A stretch of DNA of 64,000 nucleotides from the NCBI GenBank assembly GCA_015654535.1, contig JAATGU010000054.1, positions 1 to 64,000 on the forward strand. The letters are read 5' to 3'. Positions within the stretch are counted from its first letter, which is position 1; each line of letters opens with the position of its first letter. This document shows positions 28,434 to 37,614 of this stretch, piece after piece. This stretch comes from Bacteroidales bacterium. GTDB taxonomy: Bacteria; Bacteroidota; Bacteroidia; Bacteroidales; Bacteroidaceae. Position numbers and translations under genes: made by a program. The notes under the pieces are model-generated. The model was not told where the DNA came from. It made no database searches and saw only the letters and a program-made list of their open reading frames with translations.

Positions 28434-29249
28434 ATGGATCTGTTTCAATATACATTCTTTCAAAATGCTCTTTTGGGAAGCTTTTTTGCCAGCATAGCTT
28501 GTGGAATTATCGGAACCTATATTGTTACCCGTCGACTGGTTTTTATTAGTGGCGGCATCACTCATGCATCCTTTGGCGGAATTGGTTTGGGACTTTACAT
28601 AGGCATGCCACCCATTCTTTCGGCCGCTATCTTTTCGGTGTTATCCGCCTTTGGAGTGGAGTGGCTCAGTAAACGGAAAGATATGCGTGAAGATTCCGCC
28701 ATCGCTGTATTCTGGACTTTTGGAATGGCAGTGGGGATAATTTTCACCTTTCTTTCGCCCGGTTTTGCACCCGATCTTTCTGCTTTTCTTTTTGGCAATA
28801 TATTGACGATCACCCAAACTGATATTGTGATGTTGGCCGCTTTATCTGTGGCATTGATTATTTTCTTTTTCTTTTTTATTCACCCTATTATTTATGTGGC
28901 TTTTGACCGTGAGTTTGCCCGTTCGCAGGGACTTCCGGTATTATTCATTGAATATATGCTGATGATGTTTATCGCTTTGACCATTGTTTTTTGTTTGCGA
29001 ATGGTGGGCATCGTCTTGGTACTCTCTTTGCTCACCTTACCTCAGATGACGGCCAATCTGTTTACTTTCAAATTTAAATGGATTATATGGCTGTCCATCT
29101 TCATCGGATATCTGGGTTGTCTGGGTGGACTTTTCATTTCTTACTTTCTGAATGTACCTTCTGGTGCATCAATTATTTTTTTCTCTATTATTATTTACGC
29201 AATATGTAAGCTGGGATGTGGCTTTTTTATACATTTGCAGAAACAATAA
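28434..29249 (+). CDS. Metal ABC transporter permease (ZnuB/TroC-like)
   Basis: This 271-residue membrane protein has about 8-9 helices and the ABC-3 family pattern. Examples are ASIACGIIGTYIVTRRLVFI, GGITHASFGGIGLG and a late MVGIVLVLSLLTLPQMTA. Such permeases move zinc, manganese or iron with a separate ATPase and binding protein, and neither gene is adjacent here. Its gene is 43 bp ahead of the PorW-like gene on the same strand, so it may be the first gene of that operon. Confidence 0.9.
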   Translation: MDLFQYTFFQNALLGSFFASIACGIIGTYIVTRRLVFISGGITHASFGGIGLGLYIGMPPILSAAIFSVLSAFGVEWLSKRKDMREDSAIAVFWTFGMAVGIIFTFLSPGFAPDLSAFLFGNILTITQTDIVMLAALSVALIIFFFFFIHPIIYVAFDREFARSQGLPVLFIEYMLMMFIALTIVFCLRMVGIVLVLSLLTLPQMTANLFTFKFKWIIWLSIFIGYLGCLGGLFISYFLNVPSGASIIFFSIIIYAICKLGCGFFIHLQKQ

Positions 29250-29292
29250 AAAAGAAGAAGTTCTGTTTTATTTAGTAAGTGAAATAAATTAA

Positions 29293-32157
29293 TTGACAGG
29301 TAGATTGAAAAAAACAGGCATATCTCTCACCGGAGGTTTACTATTGCTGATGGTAATAACAGGCTGTTCTGTGAAAAAGAATACAGCCGGTTCCCGTTTT
29401 TATCAGGCTTTTACTACCCGATATAATGTTTATTTTAATGGAAATGAAGCTTTTAAGAAAGGAAATCAGGCGATTGAAGCCGGTAATAAAGACAGCTATC
29501 TGGAGATGATACCTCTTTATCCCATTGAGAATAAGAAAACAGCTGGCCTTGGGAGTAGTGACTTTGACCGCGCAATAGAAAAGTCTCAAAAAGCCATTAA
29601 GTTACATTCCATTAAGAAAAAGCCCGTTCGCAAACCGGGAAAGAAGACGGCAAAACAAAAACGCTGGCTTGCCCAGAAAGAATATAATCCTTTTTTACAT
29701 AACGCCTGGATGTTGATGGGAAAAGCCCAGTTTAACAAGGGGCAGTTCCTTGAGGCAGCTTCTACTTTTTCCTATATTATCCGTTTGTACGACACTAATC
29801 CTGAAGTGATGGCTAATGCCAGAATCTGGCTTTCTCGTTGCTACACCGAGATGGATTGGTTTTATGATGCCGAGGATGTACTTGCTAAAGTGAATAATGA
29901 CAGTTTACCTAACAATCTGATCCCTGCACATTCTGCTGCTTATGGTAATTATTTGCTCCGCCAAAAAAGATATAAAGAGGCGGTTCCTTATTTACTGACG
30001 ATTATAAAGAACGAAAAACAAAACAAACAAAAAGCCCGTGAGTACTATCTTTTGGGACAGGTCTATCAAGAATTGGGCGACAATGCAAAAGCTTATGATG
30101 CTTATGGAAAAGTACCGGGGCAAAATCCGACTTACGAACTGGAATTCAATGCGAGGATAAAACAGACGGAGGTGGTGCCACCATCCAATGCCAGCAAAGC
30201 GATCAGTAAATTACGGAATATGGCTCATAGTAGTAAGAATAAAGAATATCTGGATCAGGTTTATTATGCTTTGGGAAATGTTTATTTGTCCTTAAAGGAT
30301 ACTACGCAAACGATAGAACAGTATAAACGGGGAGTAAAAGAAAGTACCCGACGTGGCTTGGAGAAGGGTGTTTTATTACTTAAATTAGGCGATCTTTACT
30401 GGAGCAAGACGGATTATGTGAATGCTCAAGTGGCATATAAAGAGGCTATAGGTCTTATCAATAAAGAATTTCCGAGCTATGAACAATTAAATAAACGTTC
30501 GGAGGTTTTGGATGAATTAGTGTCGTATGTGGTCAATGTGCAATTGCAAGATAGTTTGCAACATCTGGCATCTTTGAGTGACACTGAAAGACGAGCGGTG
30601 GTTGACCGGATTATTCAGGAAGTGAAGCGAAAGGAAGAAGCGGACCGTAAAGAAGTTGAACGTCAGGCACTGATGCAAAAACGGGAGGAAGATGCGGCTA
30701 ATAATCCGTTACTAAATAAAAACACGAAATCAACGACTCAGACCATTGTTAATTCAGGAGATAACTCTTGGTATTTTTATAATTCTCAGCTCGTAACTCA
30801 GGGAAAAAGTGATTTCGAAAGTAAGTGGGGACGACGAAAATTGGAGGATAACTGGCGGAGAATAAATAAGACAGTGATTTCTAACAATGATTTTGCCGAA
30901 ACGAAATACGATGACAATACTGAAGCGAAGGGGGATTCTTCTCATGTGTCTGGTAAAATGTCGGATTCTCTTCGAGTGGATTCGGTGATTACGGATACCA
31001 AAAGGCCTGAATTCTATTTGCGGCAGATACCGCTTACGGAAGCAGCGATGAAGGAATCCAATGAAATATTATCCGACGGATTGTTCAATATGGGATTAAT
31101 ATATAAGGATAAGTTGGAAGATTTTCCTTTGGCACAAAAGATTTTTACGCGTCTTTATACTCAATTCCCTGAATTTGCTTCCTTGGATGTGGTGTATTAT
31201 AATCTTTATCTGATGAATTCCAGATGGAAAAAAGAGGCTGAGGCAACGCTTTATAAGAACAAGTTACTATCGGGATTCCCGAAAAGTAAGTACGCTATTA
31301 CGATAGGAGATCCTGATTATGCCTATAATGTGACTCACGGAAAGCACTTGGAAGATTCGTTGTACGTGGATACTTATGCTGCTTTTCAGGCGGGCGATTA
31401 TGGAAAGGTGATGCGGAATTATGAATATGCAGGAAAGAAGTATGCAATGGGACAGCACATTCCTAAGTTTATGTTTCTCAATGCAATTGGTTTACTGCAA
31501 ACAGGAGATCAGAAGAAATTCATGGTGGCATTAAAAGAAATTGTGGATAAATACCCGAAAAACGAAATAACTGAGTTGGCAGCCAATATAATCAAAGGGG
31601 TACAGGATGGCCGGATTCTGGCGAAAGGAAGTCTTTCCTTTGGCTCTATCTGGAAACGTAGGAAGATAGAACTAGCAGAGGGTGTTGCTGCATCGGATAC
31701 TACAATGCCTCAATTTAGTGCCGAAAGAAGTGCACCTTATTTGTTTATTCTGGCTTATGAGGAAGGAAAAGTCAATGAGAATTTGTTATTATATGAAATG
31801 GCTCGCTATAACTTCTCAAACTTTATTGTGAGAAGTTTTGATCTCTCCTTTGTAAAGGATAATGGCATCGGAATGCTTCAGGTTAAAGAGTTCACTAACT
31901 TCGATGAGGCATATCAATATCTTCATCGGCTTTATAAAGACAAAGAGATGGCAAGCAAGTTGAGCGGAATGAGAGCAGTGATTATTTCGCAGCAAAATTA
32001 TGAATTACTCTCAAAATATTATAGCTTTGACGATTATCAGGTATTCTATCAAAAACATTTTGCCAAGATTCCCGATTTACAGTTGGAAGGTTACACACTG
32101 GATGAACCTGTTTTTGAAGAAAAGGAAGTACCCGATGAAGATGAAGAAAATAAATAA
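29293..32157 (+). CDS. porW: PorW/SprE-like TPR lipoprotein (type IX secretion/gliding associated)
   Basis: In Porphyromonas and Flavobacterium, PorW/SprE is an envelope lipoprotein needed for type IX secretion and linked to the PorX/PorY signalling pair. This 954-residue product has a lipobox (VITGCSVKKN), the SprE-like opening SRFYQAFTTRYNVYFNGNEA and TPR-like helices (about 135-440). A charged helical linker (about 440-480) and more repeats follow. No ATG is available because an in-frame TAA directly precedes it; TTG at 29293 or 29305 must serve as start. It lies 15 bp upstream of porX. Homology is from motif recognition. Confidence 0.72.
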   Translation: MTGRLKKTGISLTGGLLLLMVITGCSVKKNTAGSRFYQAFTTRYNVYFNGNEAFKKGNQAIEAGNKDSYLEMIPLYPIENKKTAGLGSSDFDRAIEKSQKAIKLHSIKKKPVRKPGKKTAKQKRWLAQKEYNPFLHNAWMLMGKAQFNKGQFLEAASTFSYIIRLYDTNPEVMANARIWLSRCYTEMDWFYDAEDVLAKVNNDSLPNNLIPAHSAAYGNYLLRQKRYKEAVPYLLTIIKNEKQNKQKAREYYLLGQVYQELGDNAKAYDAYGKVPGQNPTYELEFNARIKQTEVVPPSNASKAISKLRNMAHSSKNKEYLDQVYYALGNVYLSLKDTTQTIEQYKRGVKESTRRGLEKGVLLLKLGDLYWSKTDYVNAQVAYKEAIGLINKEFPSYEQLNKRSEVLDELVSYVVNVQLQDSLQHLASLSDTERRAVVDRIIQEVKRKEEADRKEVERQALMQKREEDAANNPLLNKNTKSTTQTIVNSGDNSWYFYNSQLVTQGKSDFESKWGRRKLEDNWRRINKTVISNNDFAETKYDDNTEAKGDSSHVSGKMSDSLRVDSVITDTKRPEFYLRQIPLTEAAMKESNEILSDGLFNMGLIYKDKLEDFPLAQKIFTRLYTQFPEFASLDVVYYNLYLMNSRWKKEAEATLYKNKLLSGFPKSKYAITIGDPDYAYNVTHGKHLEDSLYVDTYAAFQAGDYGKVMRNYEYAGKKYAMGQHIPKFMFLNAIGLLQTGDQKKFMVALKEIVDKYPKNEITELAANIIKGVQDGRILAKGSLSFGSIWKRRKIELAEGVAASDTTMPQFSAERSAPYLFILAYEEGKVNENLLLYEMARYNFSNFIVRSFDLSFVKDNGIGMLQVKEFTNFDEAYQYLHRLYKDKEMASKLSGMRAVIISQQNYELLSKYYSFDDYQVFYQKHFAKIPDLQLEGYTLDEPVFEEKEVPDEDEENK

Positions 32158-32172
32158 CCAAAAGAACCAAAA

Positions 32173-33723
32173 ATGAAGAAAGATCAATTACTCTGGGTGG
32201 ACGATGAAATAGATTTATTGAAACCTCATGTAATGTTTCTGCAAAGTAAAGGATATGAAGTGAGTACGGTTACGAACGGACAGGATGCTTTGGATCTTTG
32301 TAGAGAGACTACGTATGATCTTATTTTCCTGGATGAGAATATGCCTGGACTTAGCGGATTGGAAACACTTTCGTTGATTAAAGAAATATGTCCCACTGTT
32401 CCGGTTGTAATGATTACCAAGAGTGAAGAAGAAAATATAATGGATATGGCTATCGGTTCTAAAATAGCGGATTATCTTATCAAACCGGTCAACCCCAATC
32501 AAATACTGTTGAGCTTGAAGAAGAACTTGCATCAAAAAGAGATTCTTACGGAAGTGGCGAATACGGGATACCAGCAAAATTTTGGGAAAATAGGAATGCA
32601 GATTAATGACTCCTTTACCTATTCTGACTGGACAGAAGTATATAAGCGACTAGTGTTTTGGGAGCTGGAACTGGAGGGCTCGGAAAGCAGCATGACAGAG
32701 ATGTTAGCCATGCAAAAGATTGAAGCAAATACGACCTTTATTAAGTTTATCAAGAAGAATTATCTCGATTGGATTGCTAATCCAGAGAAAAGGCCGGTGA
32801 TGAGTCCTGATTTGTTTAAGAAAAAGATCTTCCCGCTACTTGATGCCGGTGAGAAAGTATTTTTCATTGTTCTAGATAATTTTCGCTATGACCAGTGGAG
32901 GGTATTAAGCAATGAACTGGCCGATTCATTTACTTTTGAGGAAGAACTTTATTTTAGTATTCTTCCCACTGCCACACAATATGCCAGAAATGCTATCTTC
33001 TCAGGATTAATGCCCAATAAGATAGCCGAAATGTTTCCAGATCTTTGGGTGGATGAGGACGAAGAAGAAGGCAAGAATCTGAATGAAGCTCCGCTTATTC
33101 AAACGCACCTTGACCGTTATCGTCGTAAAAATACGTTCTCTTATCATAAAATCAATGATTCCGCTGCTGGTGAACGTCTGGTGAATAACTTTAATCGGCT
33201 AAAAGTCAATGACCTGAATGTAGTGGTACTTAACTTTATTGATATGATGTCTCATGCCCGCACGGAATCAAAGATGATGCGTGAGTTGGCTTCCACCGAA
33301 GCGGCTTATCGTTCTATCACCCTCTCATGGTTTAAACATTCTTCGGTAAAGGATCTTTTTAAAGCTTTGGCAGAGAGTGATTATAAGATTATTATCACCA
33401 CCGATCATGGAACTATACGGGTAGATAATCCCATTAAAGTGATTGGCGACAGAAACACGAATTCAAACTTACGCTATAAGTTGGGCAAAAATCTCAGCTA
33501 TAACCCTAAACAGGTTTTTGAAGTAAAAGAACCGTTAAAGGCGCAGCTTCCTTGTCCGAATGTAAGTACTACTTATATTTTTGCCGGTGGAAGAGACTTC
33601 TTTGCTTATCCAAATAATTATAATTATTATGCTTCTTATTACACGGACACTTTTCAGCATGGTGGCATTTCAATGGAAGAAATGATTATCCCGTTAATAG
33701 GAATGCAAAGTAAAAAACGATAA
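32173..33723 (+). CDS. porX: PorX-like response regulator with PglZ/alkaline-phosphatase-type effector domain
   Basis: PorX is the response regulator that controls type IX secretion genes in Porphyromonas. The receiver domain (1-120) has the acidic pair in WVDDE, the phospho-acceptor Asp54 in IFLDENMPG and Lys104 in YLIKPVN. A helical linker leads to a PglZ-type metal-dependent hydrolase domain (about 225-515) with [11 protein letters not shown] near 234, [10 protein letters not shown] near 265 and [11 protein letters not shown] near 409. The PorX effector has been reported to act as a phosphodiesterase on nucleotides. All receiver and metal-site motifs look intact. The gene sits between porW and tsaE with very short gaps. 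Confidence 0.9.
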   Translation: MKKDQLLWVDDEIDLLKPHVMFLQSKGYEVSTVTNGQDALDLCRETTYDLIFLDENMPGLSGLETLSLIKEICPTVPVVMITKSEEENIMDMAIGSKIADYLIKPVNPNQILLSLKKNLHQKEILTEVANTGYQQNFGKIGMQINDSFTYSDWTEVYKRLVFWELELEGSESSMTEMLAMQKIEANTTFIKFIKKNYLDWIANPEKRPVMSPDLFKKKIFPLLDAGEKVFFIVLDNFRYDQWRVLSNELADSFTFEEELYFSILPTATQYARNAIFSGLMPNKIAEMFPDLWVDEDEEEGKNLNEAPLIQTHLDRYRRKNTFSYHKINDSAAGERLVNNFNRLKVNDLNVVVLNFIDMMSHARTESKMMRELASTEAAYRSITLSWFKHSSVKDLFKALAESDYKIIITTDHGTIRVDNPIKVIGDRNTNSNLRYKLGKNLSYNPKQVFEVKEPLKAQLPCPNVSTTYIFAGGRDFFAYPNNYNYYASYYTDTFQHGGISMEEMIIPLIGMQSKKR

Positions 33724-33739
33724 TTCAGACTATTTATAT

Positions 33740-34150
33740 ATGGAAATTAAAATTAATTCTTTAGACAATATCCAGGATGCCGCCCATGAGTTTGTGACAG
33801 CAATGGGTGACAATACTGTTTTTGCTTTCTATGGTAAAATGGGAGCAGGGAAGACTACTTTTATCAAGGCAGTTTGTGAATATTTAGGAGTAACGGATGT
33901 GATCAATTCTCCTACTTTCTCCATCATCAATGAGTATCGTTCGGAAAGTGGCGAACTGATTTATCATTTTGATTTTTATCGAATCAATAAAATAGAAGAA
34001 GCGTTCGATTTTGGGTATGAAGATTATTTTTATTGTGGTGCTATCTGTTTTATAGAATGGCCGGAATTAATAGAAGAACTTTTGCCTTTGGATTGTGTAA
34101 AGGTTACTATTGAAGAGCAGAAAGATGGTAGCCGACTGATTACGCTATAA
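33740..34150 (+). CDS. tsaE: tRNA t6A modification ATPase TsaE
   Basis: TsaE is the ATPase that cooperates with TsaD and TsaB in making N6-threonylcarbamoyladenosine at tRNA position 37. The 136-residue protein has the P-loop [11 protein letters not shown] (31-41), then [22 protein letters not shown] and CFIEWPE, all family hallmarks. It closes the run that begins with the ZnuB-like gene, 16 bp after porX. Confidence 0.95.
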   Translation: MEIKINSLDNIQDAAHEFVTAMGDNTVFAFYGKMGAGKTTFIKAVCEYLGVTDVINSPTFSIINEYRSESGELIYHFDFYRINKIEEAFDFGYEDYFYCGAICFIEWPELIEELLPLDCVKVTIEEQKDGSRLITL

Positions 34151-34176
34151 CATCATTCAGTCATCCTCTTTTTGGG

Positions 34177-34228
34177 CAAGGACTTTTTTCGTTGGTGGGA
34201 ATTATTTCTTTTCTCACCAAGATCCTTG
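34177..34228. terminator. Bidirectional terminator between convergent tsaE and RDD genes
   Basis: CAAGGA (34177-34182) pairs with TCCTTG (34223-34228), and inside it TTGGTG (34192-34197) pairs with CACCAA (34215-34220). Confidence 0.5.
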
Positions 34229-34269
34229 ACCGGGACGGACTTTTAATTTTCCCCAATTAGGACTACTGT

Positions 34270-35001
34270 TTAGATATCTACATACGCATAATACTGATAA
34301 TCTTTGATCAGTGTTTGAAGTAACTTTTCATCATCCATTGAAGGATCAATTCCTAATAGAACTTTGATTTTATTGCTTAATTGAGTGATGCAGCTATATC
34401 TTTCTTCTCCATTTATATTAAGAGTCTTTTCTATCACATTTATTTGTTCCAAAGATAAGTCACTTGCTTGAGGAAATATAGGGTGATAATTGGCTTCCAA
34501 GTATGCATATTCATCTAAACTTACCTGCATTTTTCGATAGTCATTTAACTTTATCACCATGGTTCCCGCGGCAAGATCGCCCAACCGTTGACTATGTTTA
34601 GTCAGTAAAATAAAAATTACTCCTATTCCTCCGGTAATAGTAAAGTCTATGAAATAGAGTAACCATCGTAATAGATAGGCTCCCAAGGAGGGAGTAGAAC
34701 CATCTGCCATAACTACCCGGGTATTCATAATTTTTTTCCCGATGGATTGTCCATGATTGAAAACCTCGAATAGTAACGAGTAACAAAGTGCCGGTAGATA
34801 AACTATAAACAGAAAAAGGAACATTGATATTCCTTCGAATTTTTTGAAGAAAGCTACTTTGTTGAGCAAGTAGATAGAAGCAATTATATAAATGATAATT
34901 ATAACGAGATCTATCAGCCGGGCCAGTATACGTTCACCAATGCTTGCGGGTATCTGGTTGATTTGGATATATTGTCCGGTAATAATTGTTGTATTTGCCA
35001 T
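34270..35001 (-). CDS. RDD-family membrane protein
   Basis: The 243-residue inner-membrane protein has three transmembrane helices in its first 150 residues, with the family pattern IGERILARLIDLVIIIIYI, the QSIGKKIMNTRVV motif and GDLAAGTMVI. The C-terminal 80 residues are cytoplasmic and polar. RDD proteins have been linked to transport or envelope functions without a firm general role. It is divergent from the SpoIIM-MoxR operon, and RDD genes commonly accompany such clusters. Confidence 0.85.
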   Translation of the reverse strand: MANTTIITGQYIQINQIPASIGERILARLIDLVIIIIYIIASIYLLNKVAFFKKFEGISMFLFLFIVYLPALCYSLLFEVFNHGQSIGKKIMNTRVVMADGSTPSLGAYLLRWLLYFIDFTITGGIGVIFILLTKHSQRLGDLAAGTMVIKLNDYRKMQVSLDEYAYLEANYHPIFPQASDLSLEQINVIEKTLNINGEERYSCITQLSNKIKVLLGIDPSMDDEKLLQTLIKDYQYYAYVDI

Positions 35002-35031
35002 GTTGTCAGAAAAAGTTTTTTAATTAAGTTG

Positions 35032-35058
35032 CAAATATATAATTTATAATTACTTTTG
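35032..35058. promoter_or_regulatory. Divergent promoter boxes for RDD and SpoIIM genes
   Basis: CAAATATA at 35032-35039 is TATATTTG on the minus strand. TACTTTTG at 35051-35058 is a plus-strand box 42 bp before the SpoIIM ATG at 35101. Confidence 0.6.
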
Positions 35059-35100
35059 CCTCTTATAAAAAGCTATTATTTAAGAATCGGATTAAAACGG

Positions 35101-36069
35101 ATGAAAGAAGTATCCTTTATAAGACAAAATATCGAAAAGTGGAAAGAGACGGAGAAAGCAGTGGAGCAAGCTGAAGATCTTGACCCCGATCGTCTTGCAG
35201 ATGTGTATACTGATATTACATCCGATTTATCATTCTCTCAGAGTCATTATCCAACCTCACGCATCACTATTTATCTTAATAATCTGGCTTCCGCACTTCA
35301 CAATGCAATCTATAAAAATAAGAAAGAAAAGAAATCCCGTATCCTAACTTTTTGGATAAGAGAGATTCCTCTTGTAATGAAAGCTTCGCAAAAAGAATTA
35401 TTATATTCATTGCTTATTTTTATTGCGAGTGTATTTATTGGTTCAGTCTCGGCTATAAATGATGATGGATTTACGCGTCTTATTCTGGGAGACGAATATA
35501 TGGATATGACTTTGAATAACATAAAGAAAGGCGTTCCCATGGCTGTGTATGACGGTTCATCGGAACTTCCAATGTTTTTAAGGATTACCGTAAACAATAT
35601 ACAGGTGTCATTGGTCATTTTTGTCATGGGATTATTTACTAGCTTGGGCTCAGGTTATTTTTTATTCAAGAACGGAGTGATGCTCGGAGCTTTTCAAGCA
35701 TTCTTTTATCAGCACGGATTATTGGGAGAGTCTATGTTAGCCATTTGGATGCATGGTACTTTGGAAATATCTGCCATTATTGTGGCTGGTGCTGCGGGAA
35801 TCACTTTAGGCAATGGCTGGTTATTTCCTGGTACCTATTCCCGGATAGTGGCCTTCAGACGAGGAGCCAAACGCGGTCTAAAGATAGTGATTGGCACTCT
35901 TCCTCTCTTTGTTGTGGCAGGTTTCCTCGAATCATTTATCACCCGTCACACTCATCTTCCCGATTTATTACGAGTGGGAATCATTCTGCTTTCACTAATC
36001 TTTGTTCTTTATTATTATCTCTATTTACCTAAAACACTAAATTATGGACGATCTGAATCAAAAAATTAA
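35101..36069 (+). CDS. SpoIIM-domain (stage II sporulation protein M family) membrane protein
   Basis: The start at 35101 (MKEVSFIRQNIEKW) is used because the TTG at 35056 lies in the promoter box. The product has about 322 residues: a cytoplasmic helical N-terminus (about 1-95), then roughly seven transmembrane helices with NNIQVSLVIFVMGLFTSLGS, GVMLGAFQAFF and AIWMHGTLEISAIIVAGAAG, typical of SpoIIM-family proteins. Despite the name, sporulation is not implied. It overlaps the next gene by 26 bp and is first in a six-gene operon ending with MoxR and DUF58. Confidence 0.88.
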   Translation: MKEVSFIRQNIEKWKETEKAVEQAEDLDPDRLADVYTDITSDLSFSQSHYPTSRITIYLNNLASALHNAIYKNKKEKKSRILTFWIREIPLVMKASQKELLYSLLIFIASVFIGSVSAINDDGFTRLILGDEYMDMTLNNIKKGVPMAVYDGSSELPMFLRITVNNIQVSLVIFVMGLFTSLGSGYFLFKNGVMLGAFQAFFYQHGLLGESMLAIWMHGTLEISAIIVAGAAGITLGNGWLFPGTYSRIVAFRRGAKRGLKIVIGTLPLFVVAGFLESFITRHTHLPDLLRVGIILLSLIFVLYYYLYLPKTLNYGRSESKN

Positions 36070-36976
36070 CTTCTACCAGAAAAGAACTTTTGGAGAGAAT
36101 CTCACGGCAACCTTCGATTTTTTAAAAGAAAGCTGGAAATCCCTCTTTAAGCTGTGTTTATACATCTTGTTGCCATTGTCTATTGTACAAGGTGTGTTTA
36201 TGAACATCCTTTATACTAATATGATGAGTGGAGCAATGGCTGGTGCAATGACAGGAAATCCTTTGGGATTCCTTACTCCTTCCGTGATTATGAATTATGT
36301 GTTACTGATGATTTTTTATTTTATCGGCCAAAGTGTGTTGACGGCGATTGTATATACCGTGATGCAAAAATACCGGAACGATGAACAACTTGAAACATTT
36401 GCTTTTGCTGATTATAAGAATGCTTTTCTTTCTTTCTTAAAACGATCTTTTATTCTTGCCTTTTATCTTTTGGCTGTATTGCTGGGATACATTCTTGTTG
36501 TTGGTTCTTTGGGTTCGCTTTTTCCTTATTTACTCTTAATTATCATTCCCGGATCGTTAATCTTACTGGTTCCTTTATCACTTATTTCCCCTGCTTACCT
36601 TTTGGGAGAAGGTAGCGGTGCAAACAATGCTTTGAAACAATCGTTCCGATTTGGTTTCTCTACGTGGGGAAGTCTTTTCTTGTTGCTCGTCATTCTGGCA
36701 ATTCTTGCTGGTATTATGCAAGCCATTACTTATTTCCCTTGGTATATTGCAGTCATGATAAAGTCTGTTTTTTCTACCGGAAGGCTTCATTCGGAGATAG
36801 CCAGTAATATTGGTTATGACTTCCTGACTTATTTACTGGCTGCGGTTCAGGTATTTGGTGCTTACCTTTCGGGTATATTTATGTTTGTAGGGGTTGCATT
36901 CCATTATTTTAGTGTATTGGAAGCAAAAGAATCCGTTTCTGTCAATAGTGATATTGAGAACTTTGAACAACTATAA
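36044..36976 (+). CDS. Multi-pass membrane protein of unknown function
   Basis: A 310-residue protein with about six hydrophobic helices (for example SLFKLCLYILLPLSIVQGVF and LLIIIPGSLILLVPLSLISP). It resembles proteins with a membrane-domain architecture such as the glycerophosphodiester-phosphodiesterase membrane domain, but I cannot assign it. Its start lies inside the preceding SpoIIM gene, which suggests translational coupling within the operon. Confidence 0.8.
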   Translation: MDDLNQKINFYQKRTFGENLTATFDFLKESWKSLFKLCLYILLPLSIVQGVFMNILYTNMMSGAMAGAMTGNPLGFLTPSVIMNYVLLMIFYFIGQSVLTAIVYTVMQKYRNDEQLETFAFADYKNAFLSFLKRSFILAFYLLAVLLGYILVVGSLGSLFPYLLLIIIPGSLILLVPLSLISPAYLLGEGSGANNALKQSFRFGFSTWGSLFLLLVILAILAGIMQAITYFPWYIAVMIKSVFSTGRLHSEIASNIGYDFLTYLLAAVQVFGAYLSGIFMFVGVAFHYFSVLEAKESVSVNSDIENFEQL

Positions 36977-36984
36977 CTAAACAG

Positions 36985-37614
36985 ATGTACAGTACGGATA
37001 CTTTGTCTTACGATTCTATTAAGATTGCGCGCTATCAGGCTGATGCTAACTATGACTATAATTCGCAACTGGTTCATCAGGAAACGAGTTTGTCTGAGTG
37101 GTTAAAACATTGGATGAGTGCATTTCTTGAGCGGTTGTTTGGCAATGAATTCGCACAGAAATACACGGGGACCTTCTTGATTGTAGCATTTATCATTCTT
37201 ATTTTGCTGCTCATCTTCTTTATCTATAGAAAGAGACCGGAACTGTTTTATAGGGAAAAGAAGAAGTGGACGTATAATGAGAAAGAAGAAACTATTTATG
37301 GCATTCACTTTAGCAATGAGATAGGCTATGCGGTGGAGAGGAAAGATTATAAACTGGCCATCCGGCTGGTTTACTTGCAGACATTGAAATACTTATCTGA
37401 TAATAAACTGATAGATTGGCAGACTTATAAAACACCTACGGAATATCTTTACGAGATGAAACGCAAAGAGGTAAAAGAAGAGTTCCGTCAATTGACTCAT
37501 CGCTTTTTAATGGTCCGCTACGGAAACTTTGATGCTACAATAGAAACCTTTGAGGCTGTGAAAAGTCTGCAACAGATAATATGGAAAGGAGGAACGGATG
37601 AAGGGAAATTTTAA
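36985..37614 (+). CDS. DUF4129-domain membrane protein
   Basis: The 209-residue product has one transmembrane helix (about 60-82, TFLIVAFIILILLLIFFIYR) and a cytoplasmic C-terminal DUF4129-like helical domain (about 110-205). That domain includes AVERKDYKLAIRLVYLQTLK and RFLMVRYGNFDATIETFEAV. DUF4129 also occurs at the C-terminus of transglutaminase-like membrane proteins next to DUF58 genes. It overlaps the next gene by 17 bp. Confidence 0.82.
   Translation: MYSTDTLSYDSIKIARYQADANYDYNSQLVHQETSLSEWLKHWMSAFLERLFGNEFAQKYTGTFLIVAFIILILLLIFFIYRKRPELFYREKKKWTYNEKEETIYGIHFSNEIGYAVERKDYKLAIRLVYLQTLKYLSDNKLIDWQTYKTPTEYLYEMKRKEVKEEFRQLTHRFLMVRYGNFDATIETFEAVKSLQQIIWKGGTDEGKF

Noticed and set aside
32173..33723. 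PglZ-type domain suggesting a BREX/Pgl phage-defence locus
   Set aside because: The protein begins with a full receiver domain and sits beside a PorW-like gene and tsaE. No other BREX genes are present, and receiver-PglZ is the PorX arrangement.
35101..36069. Stage II sporulation protein M as evidence of sporulation
   Set aside because: SpoIIM-family proteins are widespread in non-sporulating bacteria and the context is a MoxR-DUF58 cluster.
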